Shown: positions 1 to 7,566, counted from the stretch's first letter. The stretch: 64,000 nt of DNA from BNXB01 sp031556375 (GCA_031556375.1 JAVBTA010000011.1:1-64000); one strand, 5' to 3'. The notes: generated from the letters alone by a model not told the origin. Made by a program: numbers and translations.

Positions 1-315
1 AAAAAGGAAATAATACCAGGTTATAATTCTTTTTTTATAGGAAAAAATCAGATCGATAATAATACAAAGATGCGATTATTGGCTTCATTACGAGAGGATC
101 GCTCCAGGAGAGTCGTCGATATTTACTCTTCCATGCCCGGAGTTCAGATATATACCGGAGATTATCTATCTTTACCTTTCAAATCTCATCAGGGAATTTG
201 CCTAGAAGCGCAATTTCATCCGGATTCTCCAAACCATCCACATTTCCCAAGTACTGTACTAAAGGCAGGAAAAGAATATACTCAAAAAATAGGATATCGC
301 TTTTCCTGTTATTGA
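1..315 (+). CDS. galM: Aldose 1-epimerase (galactose mutarotase), C-terminal part, cut by window start
   Basis: The frame is open from base 1 and ends with TGA at 315, so only about the last 104 residues are present. The visible sequence has the family's C-terminal strands: a GRVVDIYSS-like stretch (here RRVVDIYSSMPGVQIYTGDYL), then the loop CLEAQFHPDSPNHPHFPS and a final K-Y-x-x-x-I-x-Y-x-F strand. In galactose mutarotases the Glu of this LEAQ region (here CLEAQ) is the catalytic base. The enzyme interconverts alpha and beta anomers of aldoses. The downstream lipoprotein gene is convergent and overlaps the stop by 7 bp. The family call is firm; substrate and cell location cannot be seen because the N-terminus is outside the window. 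Confidence 0.88.
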   Translation, partial: KKEIIPGYNSFFIGKNQIDNNTKMRLLASLREDRSRRVVDIYSSMPGVQIYTGDYLSLPFKSHQGICLEAQFHPDSPNHPHFPSTVLKAGKEYTQKIGYRFSCY

Positions 316-857
316 ATCACTTTCGCATATAGAGTTACATCTTGTAATATGATCTTTACATCCAATTTTTTACCGGAAGCTACATCTGTTTTACCGGAAA
401 CTAAAATGTCCTGACCTCCATCAGACACGACTTTATTCATTAATTTATCAGCATAATCGCGAATACCCTCTGTATAAACAGCTCCTAAAGCATATTGGGA
501 AATATTAAAATCAGGACTGACTTTACCTGATTTCAGAGTAAAATTTTGAATGAGAGTCCCTGTCCCGTCATTAGAAGTGATTATTATTGAGCCTGAGCCG
601 GATTCTATTTTTGTTATTCTGGAAACATATTTCTTTTCCGTTTCAGTCAATCCTTCAAACGAATCAAGACTAATCGTTTTAGTAGTACTAAACATATTCA
701 GACCTTCTTTAGACGACTCTACCGGAATATCTTTCATTTCAAAAGCCAGAATAGGAACCGGTATTTTAACAACCACAAGTTCTTCAACAGCCTTTTCACA
801 GGAAAGGAATAAAAATACCCCCAGGAAAATCGATAAATAATAAGAAAATGTCTTCAT
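309..857 (-). CDS. Putative lipoprotein of unknown function
   Basis: About 182 residues. I start at the ATG at 857 (MKTFSYYL) rather than an in-frame TTG at 866. The N-terminus is a lipoprotein signal peptide ending in LFLSC, so Cys at about residue 20 should be lipidated. The rest is soluble, rich in Ser, Val and Asp, with no family motif that I recognise. It ends 7 bp inside the convergent galM gene. A TACATTTG promoter element lies only 6 bp before the start codon, so the mRNA may have almost no leader. Surface or periplasmic location is inferred from the signal peptide; no function is proposed. Confidence 0.75.
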   Translation of the reverse strand: MKTFSYYLSIFLGVFLFLSCEKAVEELVVVKIPVPILAFEMKDIPVESSKEGLNMFSTTKTISLDSFEGLTETEKKYVSRITKIESGSGSIIITSNDGTGTLIQNFTLKSGKVSPDFNISQYALGAVYTEGIRDYADKLMNKVVSDGGQDILVSGKTDVASGKKLDVKIILQDVTLYAKVIQ

Positions 858-863
858 AGACCA

Positions 864-871
864 CAAATGTA
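864..871 (-). promoter_or_regulatory. TAnnTTTG -7 promoter element for the lipoprotein gene
   Basis: Reading minus strand, TACATTTG lies 6 bp upstream of the ATG at 857. No TTTG at the usual 19-20 bp distance is present (an ATTG sits 15 bp upstream). If used, transcription would start within a few bases of the ATG. Confidence 0.45.
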
Positions 872-906
872 GTGACTTTTACATCGCAATCCTATATTTG
901 CATATT

Positions 907-2304
907 TTATTTCAATAAATAGTTATTCAGCCAATCCTGCAATTTATCCAAAGTTTCATCATTCATCACAACCTCTGTTTTATTGGAATATTCATCAACA
1001 AGACCTGTTTTTGCATTTTGAAAGAGGTGGTTAACTCCATTTATCGTCACGATCGAAAAATTATTTTTCTTATTCTTATAGACGACATTCATCAATCCTC
1101 CGATATTCTCTTTTGCTGGGATCTGAAGGTCTTTACTCCCAAAAAATGCTACCGTTGGGCAAGTCAGCTTAGCCAGATACGGTGCAGGATCATATCCTAA
1201 AAATGCTCTCATCCAAGGATTTAGTCCAGCTTTCATGAAAGCTTCTATCAAGACTTTCTTTTGTTCCGCAGGAAAATCAGGCAAACCATTAACATATGTC
1301 GTTATCTGTTCCGAGGCCTTTGTGTTATCGGATTCTTTCTTTATTATCTCATAAATTCCGGATCTCATCTTATAATCCGACTTTATAGCATCTTCTCCCA
1401 TTCCGGCAGCTCTGTTTATCGCGGCAGCCTGTAAACAGAGAAGACTATCGCCCGGCAAAGTTGTCCCCGCAAGCATCACAACAAATGCAATGTCTTTATT
1501 CTCTACCGCAGCCATCGTTGCAAGGCCCGCCCCTTCACTATGACCTATAAATCCGATTTTTCTACTATTGATTCCAGGATAGGTTTTCATATATTCGTAT
1601 GCAGCCAAGGCGTCAGTCACAAAATCATAAGAAGTGGCTGACCACAGGTCTCCTTCTGACTGGGCAAATCCCCGGTCATCAAAGCGAAGAACGGCTATTC
1701 CATTAGCAGACAGGCGATCGGCAAGCCTCAAAAAAGGTTTTTGTGCGAAAATGGTTTCATCCCGATCCTGGGCCCCTGATCCGGTCAACAAAATAGCAAC
1801 AGGACAATTTGTTTTATCTTTTGGATAGGTAACAGTCCCAGCTAAAGTAATTCCGGCTTTTTCATTTCTGAATTTAATATCAGTCGAAGTATATTTCCCT
1901 GCATTCGGATCCTGAACCGCGGCACTATCTTCTTTCAATTCTACTTGCTTTGATAAATCCAATGGCAACTGCATTTCCCCCTGGATAAATGTCCCTTTTA
2001 TGGTAACACTGTCCTCTAGAATCCCTTTATATTGAACACGCATTGCGGGTATTTTAACTAAAAGCTCATTACCAGAAAATGTGGTACTTTCCGTAGGTAT
2101 TCCTTTCACTCCTTGATCAGGACTATCCATTGTAGTGATCAGTGAGCCATCTTTTTCCGAAATATTTAAAACTATCCTTAATGAAATACCCTGTTGTACT
2201 TTCAATGAACCCAACCAGATACCCTGGATCGCTTTATCCGGAGTTTGAGCCAAACAAAAGCCTAACTGCAAAATAAATACAGTCAATAATATTAACCTTT
2301 TCAT
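907..2304 (-). CDS. Secreted alpha/beta hydrolase (S9/dienelactone-hydrolase-like)
   Basis: 465 residues with a signal peptide ending FCLAQ near residue 20. Residues 25-125 form a beta-rich domain found in front of many Bacteroidota hydrolases. From about 145 on comes an alpha/beta hydrolase fold: the oxyanion region LLTGSGAQDRDE (about 172-183), the nucleophile elbow GHSEGAG with Ser256, a likely acid in FFGSKDLQIP and the catalytic His in GVNHLFQ near the C-terminus. This is the triad order of serine esterases and peptidases. Substrate unknown; an acyl ester or peptide in the periplasm or outside the cell is the inference. It stands alone between the lipoprotein and the Yip1-like gene. Confidence 0.85.
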   Translation of the reverse strand: MKRLILLTVFILQLGFCLAQTPDKAIQGIWLGSLKVQQGISLRIVLNISEKDGSLITTMDSPDQGVKGIPTESTTFSGNELLVKIPAMRVQYKGILEDSVTIKGTFIQGEMQLPLDLSKQVELKEDSAAVQDPNAGKYTSTDIKFRNEKAGITLAGTVTYPKDKTNCPVAILLTGSGAQDRDETIFAQKPFLRLADRLSANGIAVLRFDDRGFAQSEGDLWSATSYDFVTDALAAYEYMKTYPGINSRKIGFIGHSEGAGLATMAAVENKDIAFVVMLAGTTLPGDSLLCLQAAAINRAAGMGEDAIKSDYKMRSGIYEIIKKESDNTKASEQITTYVNGLPDFPAEQKKVLIEAFMKAGLNPWMRAFLGYDPAPYLAKLTCPTVAFFGSKDLQIPAKENIGGLMNVVYKNKKNNFSIVTINGVNHLFQNAKTGLVDEYSNKTEVVMNDETLDKLQDWLNNYLLK

Positions 2305-2359
2305 ATGAACATAATTTATTTTTAAAGGTCATATGGAACTCGCATGTTCATTTGCTTTG

Positions 2360-2377
2360 ATGTACATTATTGTACAT
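2360..2377. promoter_or_regulatory. Small palindrome in the hydrolase upstream region
   Basis: ATGTACA, four bases, TGTACAT: a 7-bp inverted repeat 56 bp upstream of the hydrolase ATG and 24 bp past the Yip1-like stop. It could be an operator or a weak hairpin; there is no T-run to make it a terminator. Confidence 0.3.
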
Positions 2378-2400
2378 GCTCGTTTCATATAGTAACAAAA

Positions 2401-3015
2401 TTATCCGATAATCAAATGACGAATTAAGATCTTAGATATTATCTCACTCAAGATAAGTCCTGCCGCAAACGTCCATCCTCCTCGTGCACCCTTAAGATTT
2501 GACGACACACTATAAGCGTTATACAATAAAACAATATACCATATAGCCATTGCTATGTTAAACAAACCGGTTATTGTAAGTAAACCTAACTTATCTCCAA
2601 TGACAGCTATCACAGCATTAGTATCAAAAGGATTAATTCCTTCCATACAAATATGAATATCCGGATTTAACCCCCACAGACCAATAAAAATTAGAGGAAA
2701 TCGCGCAGTGGCAAGAGTTCCTGCCATATCTACCAATCTCACAGACGAAAACGAAAACGTTTTGGCCATAGGATATAATACGACAAGAAGAGAAAACCAG
2801 GCTATTAATTGATATAAAACATGATATAAAGGTTGAATTGCTTGATTCTCACAGGCATAATGTGAGTCCAAAGCTCCATCATAATGGGTATTACCTAAAT
2901 ATCCAAGAACAAATAATATTGCCAGTACACCTACAGCAACAAACAGCGACTCTTTTCCTGCTATGTATCTGAACGGCTTAAACAGATAACTCCAGATAGT
3001 TCCTTTACTTTCCAT
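2401..3015 (-). CDS. Yip1-like multi-pass membrane protein
   Basis: 204 residues with about five hydrophobic segments (around residues 22-42, 63-83, 100-117, 135-165 and 180-200). The short soluble N-terminus with W-x-x-x-F-K-P-F-R-Y-I and the order of helices resemble Yip1-family proteins of Bacteroidota. Its start overlaps the stop of the DUF2089 gene by 11 bp, so the two are translationally coupled and probably act together. No catalytic motif is visible. A membrane partner of a small DNA-binding regulator is the inference from context. Confidence 0.7.
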   Translation of the reverse strand: MESKGTIWSYLFKPFRYIAGKESLFVAVGVLAILFVLGYLGNTHYDGALDSHYACENQAIQPLYHVLYQLIAWFSLLVVLYPMAKTFSFSSVRLVDMAGTLATARFPLIFIGLWGLNPDIHICMEGINPFDTNAVIAVIGDKLGLLTITGLFNIAMAIWYIVLLYNAYSVSSNLKGARGGWTFAAGLILSEIISKILIRHLIIG

Positions 3016-3268
3016 GTTGATTAATTTTTTCTATGATATCATCTAATAAATTTCTCACTGTAGGATAACTCAATCCCAATTGCTTAGCCATATCTTTCAG
3101 GCTACCGCTACTTTTGACAAAACGCAGAATAAAATCCTGCTCTTCCGGCAACAACTGTGCTAAAACCGGAAGTGGATACAACCCGGAAACCTCCGTTCCG
3201 CAACTTTCACAAACCAGACACCTGACTTTCAGGACAGACTGACAACCCGGACAATTACAAGGCAACAT
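3005..3268 (-). CDS. DUF2089 family protein (zinc ribbon plus helix-turn-helix)
   Basis: 87 residues. Two CxxC pairs near the N-terminus (Cys4/Cys9 region and CLVCESC around 17-23) suggest a zinc ribbon. The C-terminal half, with LSYPTVRNLLDDIIEKI, has the form of a recognition helix of a helix-turn-helix. This layout matches DUF2089. It is the first gene of a two-gene unit with the overlapping membrane protein and has a very good promoter. A transcriptional regulator paired with a membrane protein is the likely role; the target is unknown. Confidence 0.85.
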   Translation of the reverse strand: MLPCNCPGCQSVLKVRCLVCESCGTEVSGLYPLPVLAQLLPEEQDFILRFVKSSGSLKDMAKQLGLSYPTVRNLLDDIIEKINQHGK

Positions 3269-3287
3269 AATTTTAAATTTTATTTTG

Positions 3288-3318
3288 CAAAGATAAATAT
3301 AAAATAAATAATATCAAA
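3288..3318 (-). promoter_or_regulatory. Consensus Bacteroidota promoter of the DUF2089 gene
   Basis: Minus strand TTTG (3318-3315), exactly 19 bp, then TATCTTTG (3295-3288). This is a full match to the TTTG-N19-TAnnTTTG consensus of the primary sigma factor in Bacteroidota. The leader to the ATG at 3268 would be about 12-15 nt. Confidence 0.85.
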
Positions 3319-3568
3319 TTATTTTTAAATAATATTCAATATAATGATAATATTATTGATCACATATTTAAAATTTTCAAATCTCCCTTATTCGCTTATT
3401 TTTGGGAGAAATATGGAAGAAATAAGGGATAAGGGAATAAGGGGGCAAATGGGTATTTTCATTTGATGCTACTAAGGGTTTACAGCCTGAGTAACATCAT
3501 TTTCTGTTAGATTTCTCTTATTGACTACGCGAAACGGTATTTTAGGAGATTTGCAAAGAAACGAAAAA
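3319..3568. other. AT-rich gap holding a G-quadruplex motif
   Basis: No gene is visible here. The plus strand at 3426-3453 has four G-tracts (GGG, GGG, GGGGG, GGG) with loops of 4, 5 and 5 bases, which fits the canonical G3+N1-7 quadruplex pattern and stands out in very AT-rich surroundings. A further GGG at 3404 lies upstream. The rest holds no repeat or promoter I would call. Confidence 0.45.
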
Positions 3569-3790
3569 TTATTTCTTGATCATCTTATAAGTTTTGCCAT
3601 TGTATTGTACCATGTAAGTACCTTTAGCATAACCTGTCAAGTCAATCCGTGCTGTTCCTTCCTGGCTAGGATAGGTTACCTTGAGAGAACCTGTAGTGTC
3701 CAGTACCCGGATCATCTGATTGGATTGGGTATTGAAAAAAAACGTGCCAAAAATTTCATTCCAAAGAAACTCCTGTAATTTTGCCCTCAC
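3569..3790 (-). pseudogene. Remnant of a type IX secretion (Por sorting) C-terminal domain
   Basis: The open frame encodes 73 residues, but only the last ~55 are meaningful: NTQSNQMIRVLDTTGSLKVT to the end matches, nearly residue for residue, the C-terminus of the 1971-residue surface protein at 52977-58892 (IRILDVTG, IDLTGYAKGTYMVQYNGKTY). Signal peptide, body and the YPNPTSG start of the sorting domain are missing. The bases just beyond the homology (3743-3750, CGTGCCAA after an A-run) also resemble the region just upstream of the intact gene (58948-58955). A large internal deletion of a paralogue is therefore likely. It should not be functional. Confidence 0.75.
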
Positions 3791-3810
3791 CTAAAAAATC
3801 ACTAACTTGC
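3780..3810 (+). promoter_or_regulatory. Promoter of the MsbA-like exporter
   Basis: TTTG (3780-3783), 19 bp, TAACTTGC (3803-3810), one mismatch from TAnnTTTG. It lies 50 bp before the ATG at 3860 and begins inside the edge of the sorting-domain remnant. Confidence 0.6.
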
Positions 3811-3859
3811 GCCCGTTTTAAGGAATAATATCCTTGATTTAATTCACATTATTCTTCTT

Positions 3860-5707
3860 ATGAAAGATTTTATCAATGTATTAAAAAGATTTGTCCCTCC
3901 ATATAAAAAGTATATCGTCCTGAGTATTGTCGCTAATATTTTGGCCGCAATTCTAAATTTATTTTCGTTCGGATTAATTATGCCGATACTTAAAATTTTA
4001 TTTAAAGAAGACCAGAAGATTTATGAATACACGCCTCTTTCTTTAGACTTTTTCTCTTTCTCTTCCTGGAAAGCCTTTTTTGATGGAGTAACAAATAATT
4101 TCAACTGGTATGTTTTAGATATGATCTCTTTAAAAGGAGCCTCAGCGACTCTTTTTTTATTGGCTATTTACCTGATTCTCTCCACTTTATTAAGAACCGC
4201 AGCCATGTATCTGGCTTTATATTATATGATTCCTATTCGCACTGGTGTCGTCAGGGATATCAGGAATCAGATCAATGAAAAAATATTGAAATTACCCCTG
4301 GCTTTCTTCTCTGAGGAACGTAAGGGAGACATTTTAGCCCGTATCTCCGGAGACGTCAATGAAATTGAAAATTCAATCATGAGTTCGTTGGATATGTTAT
4401 TCAAGAATCCAATCTTGCTCACGATTTATTTATTAGCGATGTTCTTCACCAGCTGGCAATTAACATTATTCGTTCTGGTCATGCTTCCGATTATGGGCAC
4501 CATTATGGGCCGGGTAGGTAAGAAACTAAAAAAACAATCATTTTTAGGACAACAACAATGGGGAGGATTAATGTCGCAAGTAGAAGAAACCCTTAGCGGA
4601 CTACGTATTATAAAAGCTTTTAATGCGGAAGAAAAAATGAAATCCCGCTTCATTAAAAGTAATGAAGAGTTCCGGAGAACTACTTTCCGGATTTTCCGCC
4701 GGCAACAACTGGCGCATCCGGTAAGTGAATTTCTGGGAACAGTGACCATCGCTATTGTACTGTGGTACGGAGGTTCTTTGATTCTGAGTAACAACAGTTC
4801 GATCGATGCCTCTTCATTTATATTTTACCTGACTATTTTTTATCTTTTAATAAATCCGGCTAAAGATTTATCAAAATCCGTCTATTCTATTCAAAAAGGG
4901 TTGGCATCCATTGAAAGGGTTGATAAAATTCTTAAGGCGGAATCCAATATACTGGATCCGGAAAATCCGCGACAGATTTTCCTAAAAGATAAAATCGAGT
5001 ATAAGAACGTTTGGTTCAAATATCAGGAAGCATGGGTTATCAAAGGAGTAAACCTGATTATAGAAAAGGGTAAAACAGTCGCTCTGGTAGGACAATCAGG
5101 TTCAGGCAAATCGACTATGGTGGATCTTCTTCCTCGTTTCTATGATATTAATGACGGCAATATCTCTATTGACGGAGTTTCTATTAAAGATGCAAAATTA
5201 CATGATCTGCGACAACTGATGGGTATTGTGAATCAGGAAGCGATCTTATTCAATGATACTTTTTTCAACAATATTACCTTTGGGGTGGAAAATGCGACCA
5301 TGGAACAAGTAATCGAAGCCGCCAGAGTTGCCAATGCACACGAATTCATTATAGCCACAGAAAATGGCTATGAAACAAACATCGGCGATCGAGGAGGAAA
5401 ACTCTCCGGAGGACAACGCCAACGTCTCAGCATTGCCCGTGCCGTACTGAAAAATCCTCCGATTCTGATTCTGGACGAAGCAACTTCTGCATTAGATACC
5501 GAATCGGAACGACTGGTTCAGGACGCGCTGGAAAACCTGATGAAAAACAGGACTACGATCGTGATCGCACACCGCCTCTCAACTATCAAAAATGCTGATT
5601 TGATATGCGTCATGCATGAAGGTGAAATCGTTGAAAAAGGTAAACATGAAGATCTTATCGCACTGGACGGATACTACAAACGTCTATGCGATATGCAATC
5701 GTTTTAA
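3860..5707 (+). CDS. MsbA-like ABC exporter (membrane and ATPase domains fused)
   Basis: 615 residues, the usual length for a half-size type IV ABC exporter. Residues ~1-340 form a six-helix ABC-transporter membrane domain; ~360-610 form the ATPase with Walker A GQSGSGKST, a Q-loop near IVNQE, signature LSGGQRQR, Walker B ILILDEATSALD and the switch His in IVIAHRLST. Such proteins work as homodimers in the inner membrane, and the closest functional group is lipid/lipid A flippases (MsbA), but drug and peptide exporters share the architecture. It is a single-gene unit followed by two tRNA genes. Confidence 0.92.
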   Translation: MKDFINVLKRFVPPYKKYIVLSIVANILAAILNLFSFGLIMPILKILFKEDQKIYEYTPLSLDFFSFSSWKAFFDGVTNNFNWYVLDMISLKGASATLFLLAIYLILSTLLRTAAMYLALYYMIPIRTGVVRDIRNQINEKILKLPLAFFSEERKGDILARISGDVNEIENSIMSSLDMLFKNPILLTIYLLAMFFTSWQLTLFVLVMLPIMGTIMGRVGKKLKKQSFLGQQQWGGLMSQVEETLSGLRIIKAFNAEEKMKSRFIKSNEEFRRTTFRIFRRQQLAHPVSEFLGTVTIAIVLWYGGSLILSNNSSIDASSFIFYLTIFYLLINPAKDLSKSVYSIQKGLASIERVDKILKAESNILDPENPRQIFLKDKIEYKNVWFKYQEAWVIKGVNLIIEKGKTVALVGQSGSGKSTMVDLLPRFYDINDGNISIDGVSIKDAKLHDLRQLMGIVNQEAILFNDTFFNNITFGVENATMEQVIEAARVANAHEFIIATENGYETNIGDRGGKLSGGQRQRLSIARAVLKNPPILILDEATSALDTESERLVQDALENLMKNRTTIVIAHRLSTIKNADLICVMHEGEIVEKGKHEDLIALDGYYKRLCDMQSF

Positions 5708-5724
5708 AAAAAATGAGAAAATGA

Positions 5725-5755
5725 GTTGCAGAAATTAAAAATTACTGTATCTTTG
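5725..5755 (+). promoter_or_regulatory. Promoter of the tRNA-Gly/tRNA-Leu unit
   Basis: GTTG (5725-5728), 19 bp, TATCTTTG (5748-5755): a full -33/-7 match, 12 bp before the first tRNA base. Confidence 0.8.
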
Positions 5756-5767
5756 CAGTCGCAAATT

Positions 5768-5840
5768 GCGAAAGTAGCTCAGTTGGTAGAGCATAACCTT
5801 GCCAAGGTTAGGGTCGCGGGTTCGAGTCCCGTCTTTCGCT
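5768..5840 (+). tRNA. tRNA-Gly, anticodon GCC
   Basis: 73-nt cloverleaf: acceptor stem GCGAAAG/CTTTCGC with discriminator T, D-loop AGCTCAGTTGGTAGAGC, anticodon arm AACCTTGCCAAGGTT (anticodon GCC) and T-arm GCGGGTTCGAGTCCCGT. The 3' CCA is not encoded. Confidence 0.97.
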
Positions 5841-5868
5841 CTTCTTTTTTTGATTATGGTCTATGGCC

Positions 5869-5952
5869 GCTCGGATGGTGGAATGGTAGACACGCAAGAC
5901 TTAAAATCTTGTGACCATTACGGTTGTGCGGGTTCAAGTCCCGCTCCGAGTA
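5869..5952 (+). tRNA. tRNA-Leu, anticodon TAA
   Basis: 84-nt class II tRNA: acceptor GCTCGGA/TCCGAGT, anticodon arm CAAGACTTAAAATCTTG (anticodon TAA), a long variable arm (TGACCATTACGGTTG) and T-arm GCGGGTTCAAGTCCCGC. Encoded CCA is absent. It follows tRNA-Gly by 28 bp and shares its promoter and terminator. Its 3' end borders the accessory stretch that follows. Confidence 0.97.
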
Positions 5953-5968
5953 CAGTTAAAGCGATTAA

Positions 5969-5992
5969 CCCTCTGATTCTCAGGGGGTTTTT
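5969..5992 (+). terminator. Intrinsic terminator of the tRNA unit
   Basis: CCCTCTGA, loop TTC, TCAGGGGG: an 8-bp stem followed by five T. A very similar hairpin recurs at 7567-7595 beyond the Fic gene. Confidence 0.85.
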
Positions 5993-6364
5993 CATTTTCA
6001 ACTGAAACAGTACTGAAACATTTACAATGTCTTTATTTATCTAATCTCAATAACATGCTTTTTTGCTAAAAATACATATGCAATGAATCAGCCTATTTTA
6101 TATAAATATCGAAGTTTAGATAACTTTGAATTTTTTGTTGATATTCCAGCCCCCAATGTATGAACATCAAAACTTGAATTGTATATTCTCCAGGCTCTTT
6201 TCATTAATTTGCTTTTGTCGATTGTTTTCATGATTGTTGTTTTTCAAATTATACCTTTATTTTTCTTCTGAAAATATAAATATATAAATTGAACCAAACA
6301 AATGTTTTTCAAATTATTTATTGATATTTTTGAATAATTATATATTTATAGTTTGAAAATGCAT
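5993..6364. other. tRNA-adjacent AT-rich gap with operator half-sites
   Basis: Apart from the small minus-strand ORF at 6088-6231, this stretch has no gene. The word TTTTCAAATTAT occurs at 6241-6252 and 6306-6317, and its CAAATTAT core is repeated in the palindrome at 6375-6390. These may be extra binding half-sites for the XRE regulator. The position beside tRNA-Leu is a common insertion site for integrative elements, but no integrase is present. Confidence 0.4.
6088..6231 (-). CDS. Small ORF, 47 residues, KLMKRAW-type
   Basis: ATG at 6231, TGA at 6088. The product begins MKTIDKSKLMKRAWRIY and is basic (11 Lys/Arg). Short Bacteroidota proteins with a similar K-x-x-x-M-K-x-A-W start are common near mobile elements, where the Trp helix is often followed by a second F-x-E-x-L-x-x-A-W motif; that second motif is missing here, so this may be a cut-down or diverged copy. 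Function unknown. No promoter is seen. Confidence 0.45.
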   Translation of the reverse strand: MKTIDKSKLMKRAWRIYNSSFDVHTLGAGISTKNSKLSKLRYLYKIG

Positions 6365-6390
6365 TATCTTTGCATCAAATTATAATTTGA
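6365..6390 (+). promoter_or_regulatory. -7 promoter element and 16-bp perfect palindrome before the XRE gene
   Basis: TATCTTTG at 6365-6372 is a -7 element. It is followed at once by the perfect palindrome TCAAATTATAATTTGA (6375-6390), which ends 5 bp before the ATG at 6396. A repressor bound here would cover the transcription start. Autoregulation by the XRE protein, as in many toxin-antitoxin operons, is the inference. Confidence 0.6.
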
Positions 6391-6395
6391 ATAAT

Positions 6396-6662
6396 ATGTT
6401 ACGAGTACAAGATGTTTGCAAAGAGCAGGGAATTACCATGCAAGACCTTGCTAAAAAAATGGGAATCACATATCAAGCTCTTTACGCTTCAGCTTCCGGG
6501 AATCCCACAATTGGTAAAATAAAAGAAGTGGCAAAAGCTTTGAATGTTGACTATTTAGAGCTATTGGAGGATCGTTCAGAAATGAAATTTTTTGTCGAAT
6601 ATCAAGGAGAAACAAAGCGAATAACAAATAATGATTTGATCAAATTATTCAAAGAGAAATGA
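6396..6662 (+). CDS. XRE-family helix-turn-helix regulator (possible antitoxin)
   Basis: 88 residues from the ATG at 6396 (an upstream TTG at 6387 would put coding inside the palindrome). Residues ~5-60 are a Cro/C1-type helix-turn-helix: MQDLAKKMGITYQALYASASGNPTIGKIKEVAKALNV contains the Q-x-x-L-A-x-x-x-G-I scaffold and recognition helix. The C-terminal tail (MKFFVEYQGETKRITNNDLIKLF) is a short beta-rich extension seen on small XRE proteins. Its stop overlaps the fic start by 4 bp (ATGA), so the two are translationally coupled. Confidence 0.88.
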   Translation: MLRVQDVCKEQGITMQDLAKKMGITYQALYASASGNPTIGKIKEVAKALNVDYLELLEDRSEMKFFVEYQGETKRITNNDLIKLFKEK

Positions 6663-7444
6663 AAACAACCGAAAATTTACATAATCTATTAATCGAGGTT
6701 GATAATCTCAAGTCTGAATTATCCAGGATCCGGCCTTTGCCAGCTCAAGCGGTAAAAAACATTCAGGAGGCCTTAGACATGGAATATACCTACGAAAGTA
6801 ACCGGATCGAGGGCAACACTCTTACATTACAAGAAACAGCTCTTGTAGTGAATGAGGGTGTGACTATTGCCGGAAAGTCTATGCGTGAACATTTGGAAGC
6901 GGTAAACCATGCTGAGGCTATCGAATATATCAAAGAGATTGCATCGGGGGGCGTTGAGATATCGGAACGAACTATCAAAGATATTCACGCCCTGGTACTT
7001 CATGGTATTGACCGGGAAAATGCAGGCCGGTACCGTAATGTTCCTGTAATGATAACAGGTAGTCGGTACTTACCGCCTCAACCATATCTGATTGAGCCAC
7101 AAATGGAGGCTTTTATGATCGAGTATCAAAAGAAAGTTGAAGCCAAAGAACATCCGGTTATCATTGCAGCGTACTTACATGATGAACTGGTACGGATACA
7201 TCCATTTATTGACGGTAACGGCCGTACATCACGCCTTTTGATGAACTTGTACTTATTACGCAATGGGTATGCGATCGCATTGCTGAAAGGAGATAACGAG
7301 GACAAAAGGCGTTATTATATGGCTTTGGAAAAATCCCATACGGAAAACAATCCGGATGATTTCTATACTTTGGTTGCAGAAGTTGAAAAGGAAGCTTTGC
7401 AGAGATACTTGAGGATATTATTGCCTAATGAAGGACGTGTTTAA
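6659..7444 (+). CDS. Fic-domain AMPylase with N-terminal inhibitory helix (class II)
   Basis: 261 residues. The Fic core has the complete motif HPFIDGNGRTSR (His181 to Arg189 for the core), so AMP transfer from ATP to a Ser, Thr or Tyr of a target protein should be possible. Residues 47-52 (SNRIEG) match the inhibitory motif [S/T]xxxE[G/N], whose Glu (Glu51) blocks ATP gamma-phosphate binding; this makes it a self-inhibited class II Fic. A flap region GSRYLPP lies around 134-140. Coupled to the XRE gene, it resembles a toxin-antitoxin or stress-response pair, although in class II proteins inhibition is in cis. Confidence 0.92.
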   Translation: MKTTENLHNLLIEVDNLKSELSRIRPLPAQAVKNIQEALDMEYTYESNRIEGNTLTLQETALVVNEGVTIAGKSMREHLEAVNHAEAIEYIKEIASGGVEISERTIKDIHALVLHGIDRENAGRYRNVPVMITGSRYLPPQPYLIEPQMEAFMIEYQKKVEAKEHPVIIAAYLHDELVRIHPFIDGNGRTSRLLMNLYLLRNGYAIALLKGDNEDKRRYYMALEKSHTENNPDDFYTLVAEVEKEALQRYLRILLPNEGRV

Positions 7445-7566
7445 CTAAGTCATATTTTAAAAATATTATGGAGATAGTCATATCATAAGAAGATATACTT
7501 TCGACAAAAATAAATTGTATATCTGTAATATAATTATCGCCCTTAGGTGGGAAAAACTAAGGCTTA

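Noticed and set aside
3521..3778. 85-codon plus-strand ORF
   Set aside because: Antisense of the sorting-domain remnant; the coding signal is on the minus strand. A similar antisense ORF occurs opposite the intact copy at 52881.
5726..6005. Two plus-strand ORFs of 62 and 68 codons
   Set aside because: They read through the tRNA-Gly and tRNA-Leu genes and have no family features.
6659..7444. Fic gene as a Doc-type toxin of phage P1 kind
   Set aside because: Length and the N-terminal inhibitory motif place it with class II Fic AMPylases, and the partner is XRE rather than Phd.
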